Part shown: positions 50,901 to 60,300 of the stretch, piece by piece
Layout of the letters: every line of letters starts with the position of its first letter
Position numbering within the stretch: the stretch's first letter is position 1
Origin: Paenibacillus sp. MMS18-CY102
GTDB lineage: Bacteria > Bacillota > Bacilli > Paenibacillales > Paenibacillaceae
Direction of reading: 5' to 3'
DNA: 64,000 bases
Assembly: GCF_009789195.1 (NCBI RefSeq)
Contig: NZ_WSTC01000012.1
Span: 62,001-126,000 of the forward strand
Position numbers and translations under genes: made by a program
The notes under the pieces: generated by a model
Databases searched by the model: none
What the model saw: the letters and a program-made list of their open reading frames with translations, nothing else
What the model was told of the DNA's origin: nothing

Positions 50901-53900
50901 GAATTTTCCCACCGCCATATCCGGCGTCTTCGATCGCTTCCCAACATGCTTCCAGGAATAAACGCTGGTTAGGGTCCATCAGCGATGCTTCCCTCGGCGA
51001 TATGCCGTAAAACTCAGGGTCAAATTCATCTACGCGATCCAAATAGCCCCCATGGCTAAACCGGACCTCTTCACTTGGCACATCCGTGTAATAATCGACG
51101 AACCGGCACCCATCTTCTTGCCTTGCTTCTGGATATCCACGTATCGATTCCTTGCCGCCAATAAGGTTTTCCCAGAATGCGTCTATGTCTGGCGCATCCG
51201 GCAGCCGCACCGTCATCCCAATGATGGCGATGTCTGTTGCTTCCCCGGCAATGCGAGCCTTCTGACTGCCCGCTGTGCTGCGTGCTTCGCCACTTGCATC
51301 ATTCTTCGCCTGCAAGAAAGCCGACAGCTTGGCGATGGTCGGATGGCTGAACAGGTCAGAAATTTTCGTCTGGCCAGGGAACGAATCTTGCAGCCGCTCA
51401 TGCAGCCGCGCGATCAAGATCGAGTCGCCGCCCAGCTCGAAGAAATTATCTTCAACGCCAAGCTCATCGTAGCCGAGCACGGCCATCCAAGCTTGGGCGA
51501 CCTTTTGTTCCACGTCGGAATAAGAAGCCCCTTCGCTCTTGCCCTTCAGCTTCACTGGCGCAGCGTGGACAACTTTGGAAGGCTTTTCCTCCGCTTGCTT
51601 CCCGCTCGCAGCCAACGCTTCGCCCATACGGAAAGGAAGCATGTCCCCAAGCTCGAAAAGCACGCTGTCCCGGTTCCATTCCCCGACCAGTACATGCGCA
51701 GCAGGCATGCTGAGCAGTCGCTCGAACGCTTCCATGCCACGATCAGGCTGCAATATCCGCAATAGCTCCTTGCGTTCATCCGTCTCGGAAGCGGCCGACA
51801 AACCCGTTCTCTCCCAGGAAGGCCAAGCAATAGAAAGCACCCGTCCACCTTCGATGCGGCGAGCCGACGCGTAGGCGTCCTGCCACGCGTTGCCTGCCGC
51901 GTAAGGGCCAGAGCCAATGCCGCCTACCAGCGTAATCGCGGAGGAAAACAAGATTAAGAAGTCTGGATCGTCCGCTCGGGTTAGCTCGTCTAGAAGCTGT
52001 GCCCCCCGGACTTTTGCAGCGGTGAACGCTTCAAACTCCAGTTCCGTGAGCTGGGACAGATAATTCCCGTCTCCACTGCCGGCCGAATGCACGATGCCGT
52101 TCACGCGACCGTAACGATGCCGGAGCAGCTCCAGCGCTTCGCGCAGTGAGCGCTCATCAGCAGTGTCGGCGGCAATCACATCGACTTGCGCCCCTGTCCG
52201 TTCGATCGCCTGGATCGCCCGGATCCGGTGCGCATCGCTAGATTGTCCATCGGCCGAGACGATCTGCTCCCACGCCTCGCGAGGCGGAAATGCCGATCGG
52301 TTCAGCAGCGCGATCCGTACGGCACCCTTAGCAGCGATCTGTTCCGCAATGCGAAGGCCGATGCCGCCAAGCCCGCCTGTGATCAGGTATACGCCATCCG
52401 TTCGCCAAGCAATATTCGCTTCGCCATCTGGAAGGTTTTTCAATGTGCTCACTTGCTCGATATACCGCTTGCCTTCACGCCAAGCTGTCGTATACGGTGC
52501 AGCGTCCGCCGATTCGCTCATCAATGCTGCAACCAAGCCGTCGACGTCGTTTGCCGTATAGCCATAATCGACGCAGCGCGCCCGGATATGCGGCATTTCC
52601 CAGTGAATCGCCTTCCCCATTGCGAACAATGCCGCCGCAGCTGGATTCGTGCGCACTTCTTTCCCGTCGACACAATAGGCACCGGCTGCCGCCAGAATGA
52701 GCTCGACCGGCTGCTTCTGCTCCTCGGACGCAAGAGCCCGCAGCAACCCAAGCAACTGCCATGCTCCTGCGTACAGGCCTTGCTCGCCGACGGCGTCTCC
52801 GCCGACGAGCAGGGCGATCCGCCGCAATCCCCCTGCAGCCGTTGGACGGAGCAGGCGACCGAACTCGGCGGCGTACCCCTCAATCGCCGGCGAATCATCT
52901 GCAGCACTTCCGATTGGCGGCGTGAACAACACCGCCTCCGTTACGCTGTGCCCACCAGCTGCAAGCAACTGTGCTGCTGCCTGTGCCACAAGCGCTTGGT
53001 TAGCGCCAGCGACAATGGTCGGTGCCGCGCTCGATTGCGCATTTGCCCTATCAGGGAGCGGCTCTTCCCGCCATTCCAAACGGTGGTACATGTCCGGTTC
53101 GGCATCGCGCTTCGCCGCTAAGCTATCATCACCCGGGATATGAATCCAACAGCGCTTCTGTTCGAATGGCGTCGCGGGGAGATTCAATCTCGCCACTGGC
53201 CTTCCTTGGAAGAGCTTCTCCCAATTGACGTCCGCCCCAGCCTCATACAGCCTGCCCAGTTCGCGAACCATATCGTGCTCCGCACCCTCATTCCGGCGCC
53301 AGCGGTCGATTGCCTCATTTGCTTGCTGATTCGCATCACTAGCTGCGGCGGCTGGCTCACCGATTGCTCCTTGGCGCAGCCCCCGCAACGCTACTAATAT
53401 CTCCTCACGCCCAGCCCCGCGGATAGCAATTCGGTATGGATAATGGCCGCGGCCAACAGCAGCGGTATAGCAAACATCCGCCAAGCGGGCATCAGGATGT
53501 GCGTCAAGGTAGTCCGCATACCTGCTCGCTAATTCAAGCAGTGAAGCCTCTGAACGTGCCGAGAACGGCAACAGATAGGGCCGAACGCTCGGTTCCGAAG
53601 ACGGGGCTGCCGTTGGTGCGGGCGCTTGCTCCATCACGATATGGCAGTTCGTTCCGCTGATGCCGAAGGAGCTGACCCCGCAACGCAGCGGTGAATCGCC
53701 TGCTTCCCAAGGGGATAGCCGGGTGTTAATGTACGCCGCTGATTCAACCCACGGAATCGCGCGGTTTGGCCGTTCAACGTGCAGCGTTGGAAACAGCTGC
53801 CGATGTTTCAGCGACAGCGCCGCTTTCAACAGGCCGGTGATGCCCGCTGCGTTGTCGAGATGGCCGAAGTTGCTTTTGATAGAGCCAACCGCACAGAACA

Positions 53901-54972
53901 TCTTCCGGTTCGTGTGCCGGGCGAACGCGCGGCGAATGCCTTCCAGCTCAATCGGATCGCCAAGCTTCGTGCCGGTGCCATGCGTCTCGATATACCCCAC
54001 CGTCTCAGGCGAAATGCCAGCCTTCCGCCACGCTTCAGCGATTACATCCGCCTGTGCGTCTGCGTTCGGCGCTGTGATGCCCACGGAGCTGCCGTCCTGA
54101 TTGATCGCGCTCCCCTTGATGACAGCGTAGACCGTATCTCGGTCCTGCAGTGCGCGGGAGAGCGGCTTTAGCATGATCGCCACCGCGCCTTCCCCCGTGC
54201 CAGTGCCATCAGCCGCATCGTCGAACGTCCTCGTTCTGCCTGTAGACGACTCGATGCCTACTTCGAATTCCCGAACGGGCAGCAGATGCAATTGAATGCC
54301 CCCGGCAATCGCCAGATCGCATTCCCCGTTCCGGATAGCCTGGCACGCGAGATGGACCGCCACAAGCGACGAAGAACAGGTCGTGTCAACGAGCAGGCTC
54401 GGCCCTCTCAGGTCTAGCAAATAAGACAAGCGGCTGGCAATGATCGGCTTTACGTTGCCGGGCAACGCCATCGATGAAGCTTCCGGCTCCATCTTATCGA
54501 TCATCCGTTTGTATTCGGAGTCCGAGCCGTAGCCGACGTAGACGCCAGTCCGGCTGCCCTCTAATCGGCGGCCGCCCATGCCAGCGTCCTCTATGGCATG
54601 CCAAGCAGTTTCTAGAAACAGCCGCTGGTTTGGATCGAGCAGGCTTGCCTCTTTGGGCGACAGCTTAAAAAACGAATAGTCAAAACGGTCGATCGCCTCG
54701 AGATAAGCTGCCTCGCCGTAGGCGAGCTCGGATAAATCTTTCCCCTCAGCGCGGAAGTAACGGTCCGTATCGCTGCGGCGCGTTCCGGGCAACGGCCGTA
54801 TCGCGTCCGTCCCATCCCTAAGGAGCTTCAGCAATTCCGTCTCGGTCTTGGCCATTGGAAGCTGCAGCCCGATCCCGACGATCGCAATATCCCCCTCGGA
54901 TGCTGGGCGCTTCACATTCGCAAGCCCTTCTTCCTTTTCCCTTCCTTTTAAGCGAACCGTTCCGAATTCCAT
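47908..54972 (-). CDS. Two-module AT-less polyketide synthase ending in a BtrH-like domain
   Basis: This is a 2354-residue modular PKS. Module 1: ketosynthase (27-450; C199, H331, H371), linker ending in LPATPFEQKRCWI, ketoreductase (640-1110; VYLITGGLGGIG at 861, Y1024) and carrier protein (S1184 in GGDSI). Module 2: ketosynthase (1246-1670; C1419, H1552, H1592), linker ending VPTYPFQRKRHWL, and carrier (S1931 in GGHSL). No acyltransferase, dehydratase, enoylreductase or thioesterase is present, so malonyl groups must be loaded in trans, presumably by the acyltransferase encoded just before. The last 340 residues (2015-2354) resemble the BtrH N-terminal papain-like family: RNCFFNSLFPAVRSFG with C2040, VVWVDCYELPIR, and HIDHTILVFGFD with H2141. 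BtrH transfers an acyl group from a carrier to an amine. Here the domain may release the chain. Expected product: two extensions, the first reduced to a hydroxyl. Confidence 0.88.
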   Translation of the reverse strand: MEFGTVRLKGREKEEGLANVKRPASEGDIAIVGIGLQLPMAKTETELLKLLRDGTDAIRPLPGTRRSDTDRYFRAEGKDLSELAYGEAAYLEAIDRFDYSFFKLSPKEASLLDPNQRLFLETAWHAIEDAGMGGRRLEGSRTGVYVGYGSDSEYKRMIDKMEPEASSMALPGNVKPIIASRLSYLLDLRGPSLLVDTTCSSSLVAVHLACQAIRNGECDLAIAGGIQLHLLPVREFEVGIESSTGRTRTFDDAADGTGTGEGAVAIMLKPLSRALQDRDTVYAVIKGSAINQDGSSVGITAPNADAQADVIAEAWRKAGISPETVGYIETHGTGTKLGDPIELEGIRRAFARHTNRKMFCAVGSIKSNFGHLDNAAGITGLLKAALSLKHRQLFPTLHVERPNRAIPWVESAAYINTRLSPWEAGDSPLRCGVSSFGISGTNCHIVMEQAPAPTAAPSSEPSVRPYLLPFSARSEASLLELASRYADYLDAHPDARLADVCYTAAVGRGHYPYRIAIRGAGREEILVALRGLRQGAIGEPAAAASDANQQANEAIDRWRRNEGAEHDMVRELGRLYEAGADVNWEKLFQGRPVARLNLPATPFEQKRCWIHIPGDDSLAAKRDAEPDMYHRLEWREEPLPDRANAQSSAAPTIVAGANQALVAQAAAQLLAAGGHSVTEAVLFTPPIGSAADDSPAIEGYAAEFGRLLRPTAAGGLRRIALLVGGDAVGEQGLYAGAWQLLGLLRALASEEQKQPVELILAAAGAYCVDGKEVRTNPAAAALFAMGKAIHWEMPHIRARCVDYGYTANDVDGLVAALMSESADAAPYTTAWREGKRYIEQVSTLKNLPDGEANIAWRTDGVYLITGGLGGIGLRIAEQIAAKGAVRIALLNRSAFPPREAWEQIVSADGQSSDAHRIRAIQAIERTGAQVDVIAADTADERSLREALELLRHRYGRVNGIVHSAGSGDGNYLSQLTELEFEAFTAAKVRGAQLLDELTRADDPDFLILFSSAITLVGGIGSGPYAAGNAWQDAYASARRIEGGRVLSIAWPSWERTGLSAASETDERKELLRILQPDRGMEAFERLLSMPAAHVLVGEWNRDSVLFELGDMLPFRMGEALAASGKQAEEKPSKVVHAAPVKLKGKSEGASYSDVEQKVAQAWMAVLGYDELGVEDNFFELGGDSILIARLHERLQDSFPGQTKISDLFSHPTIAKLSAFLQAKNDASGEARSTAGSQKARIAGEATDIAIIGMTVRLPDAPDIDAFWENLIGGKESIRGYPEARQEDGCRFVDYYTDVPSEEVRFSHGGYLDRVDEFDPEFYGISPREASLMDPNQRLFLEACWEAIEDAGYGGGKIRSTKTGVYLGFADWPVYGQYINKKFPSLIHAAGAGNTPSLIASRIAYLLDLQGPAFLVDTACSSSLVAVHLACRSIRSGECDMAIAGGVKACLMPVEGVFEIGIESSHRQTRAFDDASDGTVWGEGTVALLLKPLEQAQADGDRVYAVIKGSAINQDGASAGITAPNAVAQEKVIAEAWEDAAIDPATVTYIETHGTGTKLGDPIEVDGIQRAFERYTDKKQFCAIGSVKSNIGHLDSAAGVAGLAKAVASLQRGQLAPTLHFDRPNRNIAFERSPVYVVDRPQDWETDGDPRRCGVSSFGFSGTNCHVVLEEAPQTQRAGRIEEEPDSWRMLALSGRSEEALRELVERYRTFMRTSVYSLDDICATANTGRGHYAHRLALIFRNRRELQEWLERFANYAAENDGGWPEGAYHGVHRVITGEREATEDSLLTVTAHRKLRTAAAELLDGLSSRLASEEEDSWRGLAQLYVSGADVDWEQLYEGKETRKVRVPTYPFQRKRHWLGPEPKPQAAAAATHAPVSQPAGLPMATVALKGLSPDNGDPLLVQLGQIWGNLIGISEMSVDDDFFELGGHSLLAIELERELVREGIEIDADDLYQHRTLTALARHIRASGGETAAGGKPIEPESTAQIASDKSPASPAAHEQQETPRKLARFEPAISALSAETLVLPGIEPFNDIFYRNCFFNSLFPAVRSFGRSISPFLANDLVVYEETDGINTAGYASVRTIEEVFALSGIRAVTEHGSENIVQELLESLSAGQPAVVWVDCYELPIRQDAYGKRHIDHTILVFGFDLRERLFHIVEHDRMENLSYRRRTLPFEDMARAFEGFVEQYVKTGVHEATHYKLASAPAPAELSADPSVQWARCWQDGQGQLAESLAALERIRSNYINVTATADTLQPHVSHLVAFLNEAALTKRVEIYRLHALLPEAEEEHALLDEILADWEYVRKGMVRYMYGDSFRQDTFESGADRIARIAEQERKLHQMISARLDKIAVQTN

Positions 54973-54976
54973 TCAA

Positions 54977-56275
54977 TCACCTTCCTGCCGCTGCCGCGGC
55001 GCGTTCCGGATTGTCAGCTGTCTCCACGTACTCGGGGAACAAATCCCCTGTTCTCGTCCGGGAGACGATGTCACGCAGCCTTTCCGCTGCTTCTTTACTC
55101 GGCACGCCTTTCGTCTGGAAAATCCGTACCAGCATGCGAAGCGCCTCTCGCATCTCATCCGGTTCTGGCCCGCGCTCTTCCGCGTCCAGCTGTTCTTGAA
55201 TCGCTTCGATTGCCCGATAAGGCTCGATAACGCCTTCCCGGTATGTCCGCTCATCCCAGTTGCGGTTGCGCGTAGCGGCTGCGGCGGTTAAACAGCTCGC
55301 GGCAAACCCGCGCGCATGCTGCCGTGCCCCCGGCAAAAGCGGCTTGAGCTTCTGTTGGATCTCATCCAACTGTGACGGCTTCTCGAACGAAAAAGCTTCC
55401 ATCCCTGCTGCATTCACTTTGGCCAGCCGCGTTAGCACGGCCTGTGGGCCCAGCTCAATGGCAGCACTCACGCCCGCCCCTTCCAAGAAGCGCATCGTCG
55501 CATCCCATCGGACAGGCGATACGATCTGTTCGACGAGGCGGCCAGCGATCTCATCAGGCGAAGCGTACGGCAGCGCCGTCACGTTCGATAGGACCGGCCA
55601 GCGGGGGGCGGCAATAGCCGTTTTGCTAATCTCTTCTTCCAGCCGCTCCGCAGCCGAAGCCATCAATGGGCTATGAAACGCTGCTCCAACGTTCAAATAA
55701 ACAGCCTTTGCACCAAGTGCCTCTAGTTCGGCAACAGCACTACGGACTGCATCCGCACGGCCGGAAATAACCGTCTGCAAAGGAGAGTTAAAATTAGAAA
55801 TGACCACTTCCGCGCCAGGGGCGCTGAGCTTGATGCACACGGCTTCGACCTTGTGGGCGTCCAAACCGATAATGGCGCACATCGCGCCCTCCCCTGCATC
55901 TGCAGCTTCTTGCATTAAGCGCCCGCGCATCGCCACTAGCCGAAGCGCATCTGCGAATGTCATCGCTCCCGCACACGCGAGGGCGGTCCATTCGCCAAGG
56001 CTATGGCCCGCAGCGTAATCAGGCGTACCGCCAATCTGATCCTGGAAGACGCGGTAAGCGGCAACGCCGAGCGTCAACAAAGCCGTCTGGGTATATTCGG
56101 TTCGAGTCAGCTGCGCCGTATCCGAACCCATCATGATCCCGCTCAGCTTATAGCCGAGCGTGTCATCCGCTTCCTCGAATACGCGCCGCGCGATCTCGCT
56201 TTCCTCGTGCAGCTCCTTGCCCATTCCCGCGTATTGCGATCCCTGGCCTGGAAAAAGCATCGCCCATTTATCCAT
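54977..56275 (-). CDS. Stand-alone malonyl-CoA acyltransferase (trans-AT)
   Basis: This 432-residue FabD-like acyltransferase has the active-site S92 in AAGHSLGEW, H201 in GAAFHSPLM and the carboxylate-binding Arg in MRGRLMQ. The AAFH tetrad region is close to the malonyl-type HAFH. After about residue 310 there is a C-terminal extension of about 120 residues, rich in E and R and mostly helical, of unknown role (docking to the PKS is a possibility). It overlaps the monooxygenase gene by eight bases and ends 4 bp before the AT-less PKS, so it is the natural supplier of malonyl units to the two carrier domains. Confidence 0.9.
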   Translation of the reverse strand: MDKWAMLFPGQGSQYAGMGKELHEESEIARRVFEEADDTLGYKLSGIMMGSDTAQLTRTEYTQTALLTLGVAAYRVFQDQIGGTPDYAAGHSLGEWTALACAGAMTFADALRLVAMRGRLMQEAADAGEGAMCAIIGLDAHKVEAVCIKLSAPGAEVVISNFNSPLQTVISGRADAVRSAVAELEALGAKAVYLNVGAAFHSPLMASAAERLEEEISKTAIAAPRWPVLSNVTALPYASPDEIAGRLVEQIVSPVRWDATMRFLEGAGVSAAIELGPQAVLTRLAKVNAAGMEAFSFEKPSQLDEIQQKLKPLLPGARQHARGFAASCLTAAAATRNRNWDERTYREGVIEPYRAIEAIQEQLDAEERGPEPDEMREALRMLVRIFQTKGVPSKEAAERLRDIVSRTRTGDLFPEYVETADNPERAAAAAGR

Positions 56276-57350
56276 TCGCTCCGCTCCCCTCCATTACAGC
56301 TGAACCCGCATACCGCAGCCGAAGCTGGTCGATACGTGCCAAGCTCTCCGCCATATCACGCTCTGGGACGCCAAAATCAATCAAGCAAGCTATCTCGTCC
56401 ACGCCCATTGCCTGAAGCTCATCAACCATAGCCATGCATGTGTCCGGTGTGCCAAATAAGGCGCTATCGTTCCAGTATCGTTCGAAGCCAGACGAAGCGA
56501 CCATCCGGCGGTGCCTGTCGGTGATCCGGGACGGATCGATCCGCAGCTCCCGGGCGATCGTAGCATCATCAAACAATTCAGTATGGGAAGAAAGATACCG
56601 AATCATTGGCTCGCGCACAGTTTCACGCACTTCCTGTGGATCGTCGCCAAGGAATGTATGCAGCATGACCGTTACACGCCCATCTGGCGAATGGCCATTC
56701 AGCCGGCGCGCCTCACGGTAAACCGCAATGTGTTCCTTGAGTTCAGACTTATCGATCGCGTACAGCGCGGTTAGCACATTCGCGCCAATCTCGCCCGCTC
56801 GCCGCCACGTGTCCCGCGTCCTTGACGTCGTAATCCAAACCGGCAACTCATTCTGCACTGGGGTCGGATAAAACCGTTCAATCACCTGCTCGCCTTCATG
56901 CGATTGGAAAGTGACCGGTTCACCGCGCCACAGTTGCTGTAGAATCGCCAGCCGTTCAAACATCGCTTCCCTGCGAATCGTGAACAACTCTGGCGCGAAA
57001 ACATATTCCTTCGGATGCCAGCCGTACGTCACGGACAGGCCCGCACGGCCATTTGACAAGTTGTCAACAATCGACCAATCCTCCACTACACGGACCGGGT
57101 GGTGAAACGGAAGCGAGATGCTGCCAGCACGAATGCCGATGCGCTTGGTTCGCGCTGCTATGGCTGCGCCTAAAACCGACGGGTTCGGAAACAGACCGCC
57201 GAAGCGGTGAAAATGCCGCTCTGGCGTCCATACAGCTTCGAATCCGCGCTCATCTGCCTCTGCAGCGAGATCTAGCAGCGCAGCATATTTGCCATGGTCC
57301 TTCCCTTCGCCGTCGGAAGAGAAGAAAAACAAACTGAATGCTAGGCTCAC
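56268..57350 (-). CDS. MupA/Atu3671-type FMN-dependent luciferase-like monooxygenase
   Basis: This 360-residue protein of the luciferase-like TIM-barrel family is of the branch found in natural-product pathways (seco_metab_LLM). It shows AFSLFFFSSDGEG at the N-terminus, EAVWTPERHFHRFGGLFPNPSVLGA and ISLPFHHPVRVVEDWSIVDNLSNGR, with GWHPKEYVFAPELF further on. It uses reduced FMN and oxygen and most likely hydroxylates a carrier-bound amino acid or polyketide intermediate. The stop of the NRPS gene overlaps its start by four bases and its own end overlaps the acyltransferase start, so all three are translated together. Confidence 0.9.
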   Translation of the reverse strand: MSLAFSLFFFSSDGEGKDHGKYAALLDLAAEADERGFEAVWTPERHFHRFGGLFPNPSVLGAAIAARTKRIGIRAGSISLPFHHPVRVVEDWSIVDNLSNGRAGLSVTYGWHPKEYVFAPELFTIRREAMFERLAILQQLWRGEPVTFQSHEGEQVIERFYPTPVQNELPVWITTSRTRDTWRRAGEIGANVLTALYAIDKSELKEHIAVYREARRLNGHSPDGRVTVMLHTFLGDDPQEVRETVREPMIRYLSSHTELFDDATIARELRIDPSRITDRHRRMVASSGFERYWNDSALFGTPDTCMAMVDELQAMGVDEIACLIDFGVPERDMAESLARIDQLRLRYAGSAVMEGSGANG

Positions 57351-60300
57351 GACGGCACCTCGATTCCGGACAGCTGCTTCAGCAGGTCAAGATAGGATTG
57401 GATCAGCCATTCCGGCGTTCCCGCCTGGAACCTTCCCTTCCGATGAAGCAGCGTCAAGCCGAAGCCTTCTTCCTCTCCCAAATTCCCATCCTCAACACAT
57501 AACATCAGATCATACAAACCGATTAGCCCGCTGCGCTCACTATCCGTCAAATCCCCTGATTGGCAAAGGAACGGCAGCGCCTCGAACCGGCCACGCTCTG
57601 GGAGGAACCGGTCAACCTGCTCTAGCGGAATTACGCTTGCTGCAGCATCCTGTGATTCCGCTTTCCGGCGGCATGTGCTGACATGTGCGAACAAGCCAGT
57701 AAAATCTTGCAGCGCATCAAGATCAAACCGGATTTCTGCAGCCCCGTGCCCTGAGTGCACAGCTACATGGAAGACAGCCGATCTCTGGCCTGAGGCCTCC
57801 GCGAACAAATAGCCCCACATTGCAGCCAGTATGTCGTAACGTTCTAACGAGTGCTCCGCTGCCAAACGATTCAGGGCAGCCCCGATTGCAGGCTCAACTT
57901 GCAGCCGTACCGGATCGGCAGTGCCGACGGTCCCTTCTGCCGAATGCCACTCGAAGCAATCCTCAGGAAGTGGCTGATAGCCCGTTATCGCATACGCTTC
58001 ACGGCGATTCCGCTGGGCATCCAGCCACGCAGCCTGCTTTGCGGCAGTCGGCAGCGAGAATAGGTCCGTAACTGTGATTCCAGCCGAGAACGCCCGTTCC
58101 AGCTTCGATTGCAGCGTCATAAGCAGCAAGGAATTTCCGCCGATATCAAAGAAGTGATCATTTGGCCCAATCTCGGAAAGCTTCAGCACGTCGCACCAGA
58201 CGGCGATGACCGCTTTCTCCGTCTCGCTTTGTGCCTCGATGCCGATACGTCCAGAAGCCAGCCGATCAGTGCATCGAAGCAAGGCTTGTTTGTCGGCCTT
58301 GTCGTTGCCGGTACGGGGAATAGACTCGATTCGATAATACACGGAAGGGAACATGTGGGCTGGAAGCCGTTCTCCGAGATGCTCCCTCAGCTCATGCGCC
58401 GTCGTCTCCTTGTCCGTCGCCACATAAGCAGAGATCTGCTTCTCCCCTGCCGCGTCGTCCGTTGCCATAACGAACGCCTCGGTAACAGAAGCGTGCTCCT
58501 GCAGCGCCAGCTCGATCTCGCGGAGATCGATCCGGTAGCCGCGAATTTTAACTTGCTCGTCGTTGCGCCCCTCGAATCGAATAGTCCCGTCTTCCTGCCA
58601 GGCGCCAACGTCCCCAGTCCGGTACATCGTCTCGCCGGAACGGTAAGGGTCCGGCACGAATTTGCTGCCCGTCAGCGCTGGGTTGTGCAAGTACCCTCTC
58701 GCTACCCCGTTGCCCGAGATGCAAATCTCGCCCGGAACGCCGATTGGCTGCAACTTCCCGCGTTGATCCGCGATATAGACGTTGTAGCCATCGATTGGCG
58801 ATCCGATCGGAATATTTTTCTCGATCTCCGGATCGCATCGCCAATAGGTTGCACACACAGTCCCTTCCGTTGGCCCGTACGTGTTGTACACGCGAGCCTG
58901 GCTGGCCAAACGGTCGTAATGTGCCGCCTTCAGCACATCTCCGCCGCTGAGATACGTATGCACGCCCGGAACGCCGCCCCGCTTGTTCAATTCGCTGAGC
59001 AACAGCGGCTGAATCGTAACGACCGTCACGCCGCTCTCTTGAATCAGCACGATGAGCCGATCAGGATCAAGCACATCTTCCCGCTTCGCGATGACGATCG
59101 TAGAACCGCTTAGCAGCGCCGGATAAACCTCTTCGACAAAATGGTCAAAGGAGCATGAAGCCTGCTGCAGAACGACGTCATTGGTGCTTAGCTGGAATTC
59201 CTGCTGGAAAGCATGAACGTAAGCAAGCAGTTGGCGATGCTCCGTCATAACCCCTTTTGGCGCGCCTGTCGAGCCCGACGTGTAAGTAACATAAGCGATC
59301 TGGCTCGCCTCAATCTCATGCAAGGGAGCATCCACGCCATCGTCCTCGCCGGACGTTGCCGACTCCGCATCGCTAATTGGGATAGCCCGTCCCAAGAAGG
59401 ATGGCGGAACCTCGATGCCGTCACCGATCAGCAACAACTCTGCCGCGCTGTCCTGTAACATGTAAGCGATTCTGGCAGGCGCATAAGCCGTATCAATTGG
59501 AATATATCCGCAACCCGATTTCAAAATAGCCAGCATCGCAACGATCCATTGGTCCGAACGTTCCGCAAGCAGGGCAACCAACCTGTCGCCGCTCTTGAGC
59601 GGCTCACGCCGGAGCCTGCGGGCAAGCTTATCAGCCCGGCTGTCAAGCTCGCCATACGTAAAGCTCTGCCCGCCGCTAATAACAGCGACATGCGAAGGAT
59701 TTGCGCGAGCTTGATCCTCGAAGACGCGATGCACCAATGCCTCGCTCGGCTTTCCAATCGGGGCGTTGAACACATTTAAGATGCTCTCCCGTTCTTCAGG
59801 CGTTACCAAATCAAGTTCACTGACGTGCTGCAGCGGCTGGCGGACAACTTGGTCCAGCAAATGCAAGTAATGGCCTGCCATGCGCTTAATTTCGCCAGCG
59901 GATAAGCTCGCCGCATCGTAATCGAATTCAACCATCCATTCACCGGATGTGCGAATGCCCAGCGTAAGCTTGTAATGGGTCGATTCGCTCATCTGATAGC
60001 CGGTAGCTGCGAGATTGCCGCCCTGCATCGCCAATGCGTCGAGCGGATAGTTGTCGAGCACGACAACCGTCTCAAACAGCTCATTGGCTCCGCCCGCGTT
60101 GCCCCAGCTGGCAATATCCGTAATCGACGCACTCTCATGTGGCTCCCTGCGGCGAAGCGCCGCATCAACCGAGCGGATAAGCTGCTCCGTTGCCGCATCT
60201 TCGTCCACAGTGACACGAACAGGCACCGTATTAATGAATAGCCCGATCATCTCTTCCACGTTGTCGAGATCCGGTGTTCGTCCAGAGACCGTCGTTCCAA

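Noticed and set aside
52186-53121. A 311-codon plus-strand frame inside the PKS gene
   Set aside because: It lies wholly antisense to the ketoreductase region, is very rich in Arg, Cys and Pro, and has no start signals. High GC in PKS genes often opens such frames.
47908-54972. An embedded acyltransferase or thioesterase domain in the PKS
   Set aside because: I searched for GHSxG-type motifs between the ketosynthases and linkers and at the C-terminus; only the linker motifs and the BtrH-like end are present. A separate acyltransferase gene explains the lack.
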